This document shows positions 56,944 to 64,000 of a stretch of 64,000 nucleotides of DNA, in pieces. Location: assembly GCA_963736975.1 (NCBI GenBank), contig CAVTQY010000001.1, positions 3,968,001 to 4,032,000 on the forward strand, given 5' to 3'. The notes under the pieces were generated by a model, which did no database searches, was not told the DNA's origin, and worked only from the letters and a program-made list of their open reading frames with translations. Each line of letters starts with the position of its first letter. The stretch's first letter is position 1. This stretch comes from CAVTQY01 sp963736975. GTDB lineage: Bacteria > Pseudomonadota > Alphaproteobacteria > Acetobacterales > Acetobacteraceae. The position numbers and the translations under genes were made by a program.

Positions 56944-57915
56944 GTGAACCCACTCGTCAGAGGGGGTCCCTTTTGGACGCCGATCACCCCTCCAAGGGGG
57001 GCCTTTTTCCATGCCGAATCACAGTCGGCGGGCGCGATCGCGGTTCTGCTGCTGGATGGCGCCGGTTGGCACAGCTCGCCGCGGCTCAGGCTGCCGGACA
57101 ACATCGTGCTTTTACCATTGCCGCCCTACGCGCCCGAACTCAACCCGGTGGAGAATGTCTGGCAGTTCCTGCGCGGCAACCTGCTCAGCCACCGCGTCTG
57201 GGATACCTACGAAGCCATCCTCGAGGCATGTTGTCACGCTTGGAACCAGCTCATCGCCGCGCCGGAGCGCATCGCGGCTCGATGGAGCGCCGAGGTCGAT
57301 GCGACCAAGACCATGCTGGAGCGAGCCGAAACGCGCTTTCACCTGAGGCCGAAACGGATTGCCGCGGACAGCGCCTATGGTTCAGGGCTGATGATCGGCT
57401 GGCTGATGCAACGGGAGATCGAGCCGCTTGTTCCGCTACTTGATCACGAACACCAGACCAACGGCTTCTTCACGCGTGTCGACTTCATCTTCGACGCAGA
57501 TTCCAACGAGTTCATCTGCCCCGGCGGCAAGCATCTGCGAAACACCGGTCTGGTCCGTCCGGATGGGACCATGCCCTATCATGCGAGCACCAAGGACTGC
57601 CGTGCCTGCTCACTGAAAGCGCGCTGCACCAAAGGCGAGAAGCGCATCGTAACCCGCAATCTGTTCGAAGCAGAGCGCGAGCAGGTACGGGCACTGATGG
57701 GAACCGAGGCATTCGAACGCTCAGCGCAGGAACGCAAGAAGATCGAGATGCGCTTTGCGCATCTCAAGCGCCGTCTGGGATTCCGTCGTTTGCGGCTGCG
57801 CGGCATCACCGGAGCCTCCGACGAGTTCCTATTGATGGCGATCGTGCAGAACCTGACAAGGCTTGTGCGCTTCATCACCAGAGCGCCGCCAACGCACTCT
57901 GTCTGCATCACCTGA
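56944..57915 (+). pseudogene. Chimera of IS630 and IS1182 transposase C-termini, fused in frame
   Basis: From about 57037 to 57280 the frame encodes the end of an IS630 transposase (AVLLLDGAGWHSSPRLRLPD; PLPPYAPELNPVENVWQFLR). Without a break it then continues as the end of an IS1182-type transposase (SAEVDATKTMLERAETRFHL; RIAADSAYGSGLMIGWLMQR; CPGGKHLRNTGLV; RKKIEMRFAHLKRRLGF) to the stop at 57915. Neither half is complete. The first codons (56944-57010) belong to neither family. Confidence 0.8.
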
Positions 57916-57932
57916 ACGCCAACCCTATCCGC

Positions 57933-57962
57933 AACCAGCCGATCATCGTCGATCGGCTGGTT
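57933..57962. terminator. Perfect 12-bp hairpin after the IS1182 fragment
   Basis: AACCAGCCGATC and GATCGGCTGGTT surround a 6-nt loop. There is no T-tract, so it may be a terminator or a piece of an IS end. Confidence 0.4.
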
Positions 57963-58082
57963 CCCGAGCTGAACCGCCACTCCGCGGAAACTCCGAACCC
58001 GGCACATCCTGGCAAGATTTGGAGTTTTTCAACGGTATCCAAGAATTTTGAACCATGCGGGTTAGCGGTCAATGACGGGGCA

Positions 58083-58325
58083 TTACTCGTTGTTTTGCGC
58101 ATCAGCGAGTTTGACCATAATGCACCGTTCGTTAGATCCGGCCCCGCTGTCGGTCACCTTGAGGTAGTTGCCGAGCGTCGCCTGGTTTTCGTTCCGGCTT
58201 GTCCTCGACAGCGCCGTCTGCAGATCGAGCAGGTCGCCGTTGCTTGCCGTGAACGCGTTGATCGCGTCGTAGCCCTGGCTGGCTGCAAAATTGCGACTGC
58301 GTCGGCCAGTTCAACGTTCGGGAGC
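58083..58325 (-). pseudogene. Fragment of a type I-secreted protein C-terminus
   Basis: The minus strand reads QGYDAINAFTASNGDLLDLQ and LGNYLKVTDSGAGSN, the layout of the C-terminal targeting region of large calcium-binding type I secretion substrates. The piece before it (NVELADAVAILQPA) is in another frame. It probably derives from a relative of the adjacent repeat protein. Confidence 0.55.
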
Positions 58326-58334
58326 GGCCACCTG

Positions 58335-60582
58335 TCAGCTAATCTTGAAGCTCCCGTCATTGATCAGCGTATTGAGCGTGGTGCTGGCCCCGACGCCATG
58401 CAGCACAGCGAGCGCGGTCCCAGGGCCCGCCGAGACACCATCGGGGTTGAACGACAAAGTCGAATTGCTGCCGGATGTGCTCACCGAGAAATACTTGCTG
58501 AAGTCCCCGGCGAGATTGATCTGCAACTCTCCGAGCACCTGCGAGAGGTCGAGCAAGTCCCCGCTGCCCCAGCTTGAAGCCGGAGATTTGATCGAGCCCG
58601 CCTTGCTCCAGCACGACCGTATCGTGCGCGCCGTTCAGCGTGATCGTGTTAGTGCCTGCCCCTCCATCGATCGTGCTGTTTGCCCCGTCCGCCGTGATCG
58701 TGTCGTTGCCGCTTCCGCCGAAAATCTCGTCGTTACCGCCGTGTCCGACGAGCGTGCTGTTACTGTTCGTCCCGATCAGGCGCTGGCCGGTGCCGTTGGC
58801 CGTAACATTGGTGCCGACGAGGGTTGGTATATTCGCCCCTGTGACGGTCACGTCCACAGTACCAGTGACGCTCCCACCCCCGTAAGGATCGGGGACGGTA
58901 TAAGTGAAGCTGTCGGTCGGCTGGCTGGGGTTGAAGCCGCTCGCCGTATAGGTGAGCACGTGGTTTGTGGGGTCGAAGGTCAGGAACCCCATCTTCGGCT
59001 GACCGATGCTGCTGATGGTTAGCTTGGCCTGCGCGCCGAAGTCCGGGTCGCTCACATTGGCCAGCAACTGGTTGTAAAGTCCCTGCAGAGTCTGACCCTC
59101 GGCGACCGTGTCGGACAGCACCGGCGTGATCAGCGTCGGCGGGTCGTCAACCGCGGTCGCCACCACGCTCGTCGTGTTGTCCGTCGCGGTCAGGTTCGCC
59201 GAGTTGGTATCGCTGATGGTGAAGCCGGTGGTCACCACCTGGTCAGGCGCCACCTCGTGCGGCGTGGGGGTGAAGGTGAGCGCTTCCAGGTCCGTGGTAA
59301 CCGTGCTCGCCGTGCCCGTCACGGTATAGACGCCGTTGCTATCGACGGTGCCGCCGACCGAGTCCGACAGCGTGCCGTTGAGAGTGCTGCTCGGCGTCAC
59401 CGTGACCGCCTCGGTCGCGCCGGCGCCGTTCGGGTCGGTGATGGTGACGTGGGTGAAGGGGGTGAAGTTCGTCGCCTCGTCGGTCGTGGTCTGGCCCGGC
59501 ACGGTGCCGGCGATCGTGGACGGCTCGAAGGGAGCAGTGGCCACCACGGTCGTCGTGCTATCGGTCGTGGTCAGGTTTGCCGAATTGGTGTCGCTGATGG
59601 TGAACCCAGTGGTGATCGTCTGGCCCGGCGCGATCGCGGCCGGGGTGAAGGTGAGCGCGTCCAGGTCGGTGGTAACCGTGCTCGCGCTGCCCGTCACGGT
59701 ATAGACGCCGTTGCTATCGACGGTGCCGCCGACCGAGTCCGACAGCGTGCCGTTGAGAGTGCTGCTCGGCGTCACTGTTACCGTCTCGGTCGGGCTGCCG
59801 GAATTGCTGTCGGTGATGGTGACGTTGGCGAAGGGATCGATAGTCGTGTTGCCGGTGATCGCCTGGCCGGCTTCAGTGCCGCTGATGGTGGAGGCGACGG
59901 CGGGGGCGGTGTCGATCACGCTAGTCGTGCTATCGGTCGTGGTCAGCTCTGCCGAATTGGTGTCGCTGATGGTGAACCCAGTGGTGATCGTCTGGCCCGG
60001 CGCGATCGCGGCCGGGGTGAAGGTGAGCGCGTCCAGGTCGGTGGTAACCGCGCTCGCGCTGTCCGTCACGGTATAGACGCCGTTGCTATCGACGGTGCCG
60101 CCGACCGTGTCCGACAGCGTGCCATTGGTGGTGCTGCTCGGCGTGACGGTCACCGTCTCGGTCGGGCTGCCGGTATTGCTGTCGGTGATGGTTACGTTGG
60201 CGAAGGGATCGATCGTCGTGTTGCCGGTGATCGCCTGGCCGGCTTCAGTGCCGCTGATGGTGGAGGGCAGGTCGGGGCCGGGCGGATCCTCGAAGGTCAG
60301 TGTTAGTGTAGTTACGTCCGTGCCCCCCGCGCGCAGGCCCTCTATATCGATCTTGCTTAAAAACGACTTGCCAGAAAGGACTAGGCCGTTTACCTCGAGC
60401 GTGCCGATACTATTGGCAGAATGATCTGTAAACAAATCCAAGTCTACCGAAGAAGATTCACCGGAAGGCATTATCTGAACATTGGTAAAGTCTCGGCCTT
60501 GAATAGTTCCCTTCTCTATACACGGTACATTGTAGACGGGATCAGGAACATCCCCCCCATAGTAGCTAAATGTCTGTGGCAT
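58335..60582 (-). pseudogene. Large repetitive calcium-binding-type secreted protein, frameshifted near its C-terminus
   Basis: The start is ATG 60582, six bases after GGAGGAGG (the ATG at 60588 is too close). After a unique N-terminus come three 124-residue Ig/cadherin-like repeats (STISGTEAGQAITGNTTIDP ...), a fourth related domain, and an RTX-like segment (GHGGNDEIFGGSGNDTITAD). An extra C in a C4 run at 58567-58570 disrupts the frame; the correct frame ends LDLSQVLGELQINLAGDFSK ... INDGSFKIS at 58335. It is probably a type I-secreted adhesin; the secretion system is not in the window. The frameshift would remove the last 75 residues, usually the export signal. Confidence 0.8.
59149..60267. 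repeat. Three tandem 372-bp coding repeats
   Basis: Unit boundaries are at about 60267, 59895 and 59523; the first two are nearly identical at DNA level, while the third is more diverged and 375 bp long. This indicates recent duplication and possible copy-number variation in the adhesin. Confidence 0.85.
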
Positions 60583-60798
60583 CAGCATCCTCCTCCACTA
60601 GTCTGACGCCCGAAGGCGAGAATTTCATACATCCCGGTCTGCGGCACAGTCTAGTACTCTAACTCATTCGGACGCTACAGGTAGCCGATCTATCTTGGCG
60701 AGAATGGAAGCTGCTGAAGCGGTCCAGACGAAGGGCCTCGGTTCTGCGTTCCGGTATCGGGTTGTGTGGTGGAAATATTTTCGTTTTCGAGACGAGAC

Positions 60799-61128
60799 TT
60801 ACGGGCACCGATCCGGTTTGCGGGCCTCCTCATCGGCGCGGCCGATGCCGAGGTCGCGCCAGCACCCATCGCCGAGGGCGAGCAGCTCGCGGCGTTCCGC
60901 CGTGCGCCGGACACGCTCGGACCGGCGCCGCCACCAGCGCACGAGCCTGCCTGATCCCCGCTCGCCCGGGCTGGCCCCGCGGCGATCATCATCCTGGATA
61001 TGAAAGCCATCGGGACCTTCCCTCGAAGAGCTGCCGGCCACGGCGCCGGGACCGCCTGGCGTGTGCAAACGGAAATCAGGCGACCGCGAAGTTTGCTGCG
61101 CGATCTGTCGTGCGGCCCCGGGGTTCAT
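60799..61128 (-). CDS. DUF1127 family protein
   Basis: The C-terminal part reads LVRWWRRRSERVRRTAERRE, then LLALGDGCWRDLGIGRADEE, a typical DUF1127 motif (small Arg-rich proteins linked to RNA turnover and phosphate or stress responses in Alphaproteobacteria). The N-terminal half of this frame looks unnatural, and another frame begins MAFISRMMIAAGPARA at 61003, which is more typical. A frameshift in the linker is likely, so the start is uncertain. Confidence 0.55.
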   Translation of the reverse strand: MNPGAARQIAQQTSRSPDFRLHTPGGPGAVAGSSSREGPDGFHIQDDDRRGASPGERGSGRLVRWWRRRSERVRRTAERRELLALGDGCWRDLGIGRADEEARKPDRCP

Positions 61129-61675
61129 CCCCGCGGTCCGGTGGCGGCAGGGGGATCACGCAGGAATGGGCGAGCGGCGCGATCATCCCGCCCAGATGGC
61201 GAACGAGCGCCTTGATCGCGCCGTTGGACGGGTCGAACTCGAACACCGCGGCATCCGCGCCATTCGCCGCGACTGCATCGAAGACCCGCGCGACGAGATC
61301 GGACCCAAGGCCGCGACGGCGATACGCCGGGACAACACTCACCGCGATTTCGGCAACTGGACGGCGGCCGTCTGCGGCGCCGTAGGTGAACCCGAGCGCG
61401 GCACCCACCACGTCGCCGATTGCATCGACTGCGCCGAAGCAGATGGTCTCTTGCAAATTCAGATGGTCACAGTGCCGCCGGATCGCGGCATCGCTCACAT
61501 TGCCGCCGAACCGGGTACGCCGATCCTCGTGCGGCAGGGCGATGAGATGCGCCGCGAGGACGGCGCGATCGTCCGCCTCCAGGCGACGGATGAGGAGGCC
61601 GGGCAGCAGCGCGAAATCGGCGCATGCAGCGTCCGCAACAAAAAGCGCGATGCGGGAAATCGGCTGAAGCTGCAT
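61076..61675 (-). CDS. GNAT family N-acetyltransferase, 199 aa
   Basis: The acetyl-CoA loop is in AYRRRGLGSDLVARVFDAVA, preceded by strand VAEIAVSVVP and followed by ADAAVFEFDPSNGAIKALVR, the usual GNAT layout. The start ATG 61675 has AGGAG nine bases upstream; a second ATG at 61696 overlaps that site. The substrate is unknown. The DUF1127 gene overlaps its 3' end. Confidence 0.82.
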   Translation of the reverse strand: MQLQPISRIALFVADAACADFALLPGLLIRRLEADDRAVLAAHLIALPHEDRRTRFGGNVSDAAIRRHCDHLNLQETICFGAVDAIGDVVGAALGFTYGAADGRRPVAEIAVSVVPAYRRRGLGSDLVARVFDAVAANGADAAVFEFDPSNGAIKALVRHLGGMIAPLAHSCVIPLPPPDRGDEPRGRTTDRAANFAVA

Positions 61676-61886
61676 GGTGGTTTTCTCCTTGTGCAAGGCG
61701 GCGTTTGCAGCGCCGTCGATGCCGGGAAGCAGACCTCACCGCGCCCGTTCATGTCGCGGACGTTGGCCGGTGCAATACGGGAAGGTTCACCGAAATCGGG
61801 AGGAACTCGCCTTCCCGGTCCGGAAGCTTTGCCGATTGTTGGCGCCGCACAGCACCGGCAGGGAAGGGAAACTTACGTCGCTTCGG

Positions 61887-63476
61887 TCAGTCCGGCAGGC
61901 CCGCCTTGCGCAGCGCCTCGAACAGCGCCGGGTCGCGCATTCCGGTCTGCGTGCGGGCGATGGAGACCGTGTAGCCCGGCGCCACGACAAGCAGGCCTCT
62001 GAGCGCCTCCTCGGTCGCGGCATGGTCGCCGAGCTCGGCGAGGCTGGCCACCAGGAGCCGATGGGCCGGCACGAAGTTCGGCCGGTCGCCGAGGGCGCGA
62101 CGGCCCAATTCCGCTGCCTTTCCGTAATGGCGAAGCTGGAAGTCGGCGAAACCGAGCGCGGTGACGACGTAGAACTTCGCCGGGTCCACCGGACTGAGCC
62201 GCATTGCCCGTTCGAGATGCGTCACCGCCGCTGGCGCGTCGCCGACATAGACCCGGAGCCAGCCGACCGCCCAGAGCACCTGTGCCGAGTTGGGGGCCAG
62301 CAGCAGCGCGCGCTCGGCGGCCGCGTTGCCGGAGTCGTAGTCCTTGGCGAAGAAGGCCAGGGCGTGTCCGGCGCAGGCAAGGGCGCTCGGAGCATCCTCG
62401 CCGGCGGCATCCACCACGTCGTGTGCGAAGCGTACCGCCTCCTCGACATCGCCCTTTTCCGCCCAACCCTGTCCAAACCGGATGATGTGCAGGCTGGCGA
62501 GGGCGCCCTTGGCGGCGGTGAAGCCGGGGTCGATGGCGATGGCCCGGCGGAGCAGGCGCAGCGCCTCATCACTGCCCTCTCGCGTCGCGAAGCGATGCGG
62601 CAGGGCGCGGAGGTAGAGGTCATAAGCCGTGAGGCTGTCGGTCGACCGGGCCCGAGCGCGCTCGACCTCGGCCAGCCGCAGGCTGGGCTCGATGGCGCCG
62701 ACCACCGCCTCGGTGATGCGGTCCTGCAGGTCGAAGATGTCGGCGAGATCGCCGTCGAAACGTCCGGACCAGACCTGCGTTCCGGCCTCGGCTTCGCACA
62801 GTTGCGCGGAGATGCGGACCCGGTTGCCGGCCTTGCGAATGCTGCCTTCGAGCACGTAGCCGACGCCGAGTTCGCGGCCGACCTGACGCACGTCCACCGC
62901 GCGACCCTTGTAGGTGAACGCCGAATTGCGAGCGATCACCGAGAACCAGCGCAGGTGCGAGAGCGCCGTCGTCAAATCCTCGGTGATGCCGTCCGCGAAG
63001 TATTCCTGCCCGGGATCGCCGGTCATATTGGCGAAGGGCAGCACGACCAGCATGGGGCGGCTGACGGGGCCGTGTGTGGCCGGAAGTGGCGGTGCCTGAT
63101 CGGGTTCGGGGGGAAGGACGACCAGGGTGCCCTTGTCCTCGATGCGCGAGACCTCTGCGGCGAACAGGAAGCCGCGCCGCGGTACGGTTCGCAGCAGTCG
63201 CTGCTCCCCGTCGCCAAGCGCGCGGCGGATCTCCTTGACGGCCTGGGTAACGCTGTCGTCCGTGACGATCACGCCTGGCCAGATCGCGGCCATGATCTCG
63301 CCCCGATCGATCAGCCGCCCGGCATTCTCGACGAGCTGGCGCAGCAGCGCGAAAGCCTTCGGGCGCAGGGCGATCTCGGTCCCACCGGCCGCGAGCAAGG
63401 CGCCGCGGACGAGATCGAGCGTGAAACAGTCGAAGCGGTACACGGTGCCCTTTGGCGCGGGGGCATCCACCTCCAT
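61887..63476 (-). CDS. Winged-helix regulator with TolB-like and TPR domains, 529 aa
   Basis: Residues about 12-100 form an OmpR/CadC-type winged helix (ALRPKAFALLRQLVENAGRL; DDSVTQAVKEIRRALGDGEQ; VPRRGFLFAAEV). A short linker is followed by a TolB/FlgO-like domain (LVVLPFANMTGDPGQEYFAD; GRELGVGYVLEGSIRKAGNR) and TPR-like helices to the end. There is no TM helix, unlike CadC. Such proteins are often annotated as adenylate cyclase-like but have no cyclase domain. The ATG at 63476 has GGAGGG upstream. Confidence 0.85.
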   Translation of the reverse strand: MEVDAPAPKGTVYRFDCFTLDLVRGALLAAGGTEIALRPKAFALLRQLVENAGRLIDRGEIMAAIWPGVIVTDDSVTQAVKEIRRALGDGEQRLLRTVPRRGFLFAAEVSRIEDKGTLVVLPPEPDQAPPLPATHGPVSRPMLVVLPFANMTGDPGQEYFADGITEDLTTALSHLRWFSVIARNSAFTYKGRAVDVRQVGRELGVGYVLEGSIRKAGNRVRISAQLCEAEAGTQVWSGRFDGDLADIFDLQDRITEAVVGAIEPSLRLAEVERARARSTDSLTAYDLYLRALPHRFATREGSDEALRLLRRAIAIDPGFTAAKGALASLHIIRFGQGWAEKGDVEEAVRFAHDVVDAAGEDAPSALACAGHALAFFAKDYDSGNAAAERALLLAPNSAQVLWAVGWLRVYVGDAPAAVTHLERAMRLSPVDPAKFYVVTALGFADFQLRHYGKAAELGRRALGDRPNFVPAHRLLVASLAELGDHAATEEALRGLLVVAPGYTVSIARTQTGMRDPALFEALRKAGLPD

Positions 63477-63891
63477 TGGACCAGTCCCTCCTGGTGCACT
63501 CCGATGGGACGTTGCTCGCCTTCCGGCATTGCAATTTGCGAACACCGTAGCGCCGACCTCGAGCTTGCCCAAGCTGCGCCGAGCGCAGGCAGACGCGCAT
63601 CTGGGGAGACCGTGCCCCGGGCATCGGCATGAGCACGGCTCAGTTGAGCGCGGATAGGGGAAATCTCGTAGGAGTCCGCGCATGGGCGCGACCGACCCGC
63701 GGCGAATTGGTGTCGCCAAGAGGGGGCGATTCCGATGGGTTTGATACTTGTAACGGAATGGTCGACTGCTGCCTTGTCCTCGCCCCGACCTGTCGCCAAC
63801 CGCGTTCTACAAAGGTGTGGAATCTTGCCGGACAGTTGTGCGTAAAGCGGTTTGAACCGGCACCGGTTCACTTACCTGCGAGAGGATGCCA
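63477..63891. other. Intergenic region between divergent genes
   Basis: About 415 bases separating the winged-helix regulator (minus) from the lipoprotein gene (plus). No gene is supported; promoters for both directions should lie here. Confidence 0.4.
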
Positions 63892-64000
63892 ATGCTTCAG
63901 ACCACCGTTCGCGTGACAGCCGCTGCCGCCATCGCGCTCATGTCGCTCACGGGCTGCGAGATTAGCAACCCGACGCCGGTCGCGACGGCGCCGGCACCGA
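63892..64000 (+). CDS. Lipoprotein, N-terminal part (continues beyond window)
   Basis: The ATG at 63892 (AGAGG upstream) opens a signal peptide with lipobox LTGC (MLQTTVRVTAAAAIALMSLT), then a Pro/Thr/Ala-rich stretch that runs off the window end. Confidence 0.65.
   Translation, partial: MLQTTVRVTAAAAIALMSLTGCEISNPTPVATAPAP

Noticed and set aside
59257..60306. Plus-strand repetitive open frame of about 350 codons
   Set aside because: Antisense of the adhesin repeats; its repeats only mirror the real coding repeats.
1..64000. tRNA, rRNA or riboswitch genes
   Set aside because: No cloverleaf-like stretch with a T-loop GGTTCRA block, no rRNA signature and no known riboswitch core was noticed by eye.

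Overview
The window is GC-rich, mostly coding DNA with alphaproteobacterial gene content: OpgG, DUF1127, a ribbon-helix-helix protein, a CoxG-like protein, and many IS66, IS21, IS110 and IS630 relatives. Acetobacteraceae/Rhodospirillales is my best guess, from overall feel rather than a marker gene. It is a heavily rearranged accessory region. At least nine transposase families are present, mostly broken, some inserted into each other, and many ordinary genes carry single-base frameshifts. No rRNA, tRNA or CRISPR array was seen.

Layout. 1-1.5 kb: the end of a Gfo/Idh/MocA oxidoreductase and a decayed solute-binding protein. 1.6-4.8 kb: small hypotheticals and a 547-aa protein of unknown function. 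5.1-15.2 kb: an IS graveyard. Its core is an IS66 element whose tnpB is split by a complete IS21 (8-bp target duplication) and whose tnpC is split by a group II intron with exact reconstructable splice points. 15.4-23.2 kb: a minus-strand cluster with a membrane protein, a CYP102/BM3-type P450-reductase fusion, a small Cys-rich secreted protein, a Tat-exported 823-aa protein and a frameshifted FAD oxidoreductase. 24.4-26.5 kb: IS91 and remnants. 26.5-31.1 kb: a ribbon-helix-helix protein, a DMT transporter, and a CoxG-like / ThDP enzyme / ABM monooxygenase operon. 31.1-32.4 kb: IS66 and IS630 remnants.

32.5-47.5 kb is the most interesting part: a roughly 15-kb island bracketed by IS630-type transposases. 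It holds a lipoprotein plus WD40-caspase protein, a secreted protein plus CHASE2 adenylate cyclase, a four-gene operon (small CxxC-X18-CxxC protein, ABC exporter, GAF protein, subtilase without signal peptide), an HD phosphodiesterase-like protein, a Crp-family regulator, a small secreted protein, a lipoprotein, and a second CxxC-X18-CxxC protein related to the first. Three intergenic regions carry a CRP-like palindrome (TGAA-N4-TTCACC), in each case exactly 21 nt upstream of a -10-like hexamer. That places the site centre near -41.5, as in class II CRP promoters. One site has the same geometry in both directions, facing the peptide/exporter operon and the cyclase operon. I infer a self-contained cAMP circuit (cyclase, phosphodiesterase, receptor, operators) controlling export or processing of two small metal-binding or precursor-like proteins.

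47.7-58 kb: more IS debris, a PEP-CTERM protein, and an opgGH locus broken by a frameshift and by an IS21 remnant that itself carries an IS110. 58-64 kb: a repetitive calcium-binding-type adhesin, DUF1127 and GNAT proteins, a winged-helix/TPR regulator, and the start of a lipoprotein gene.
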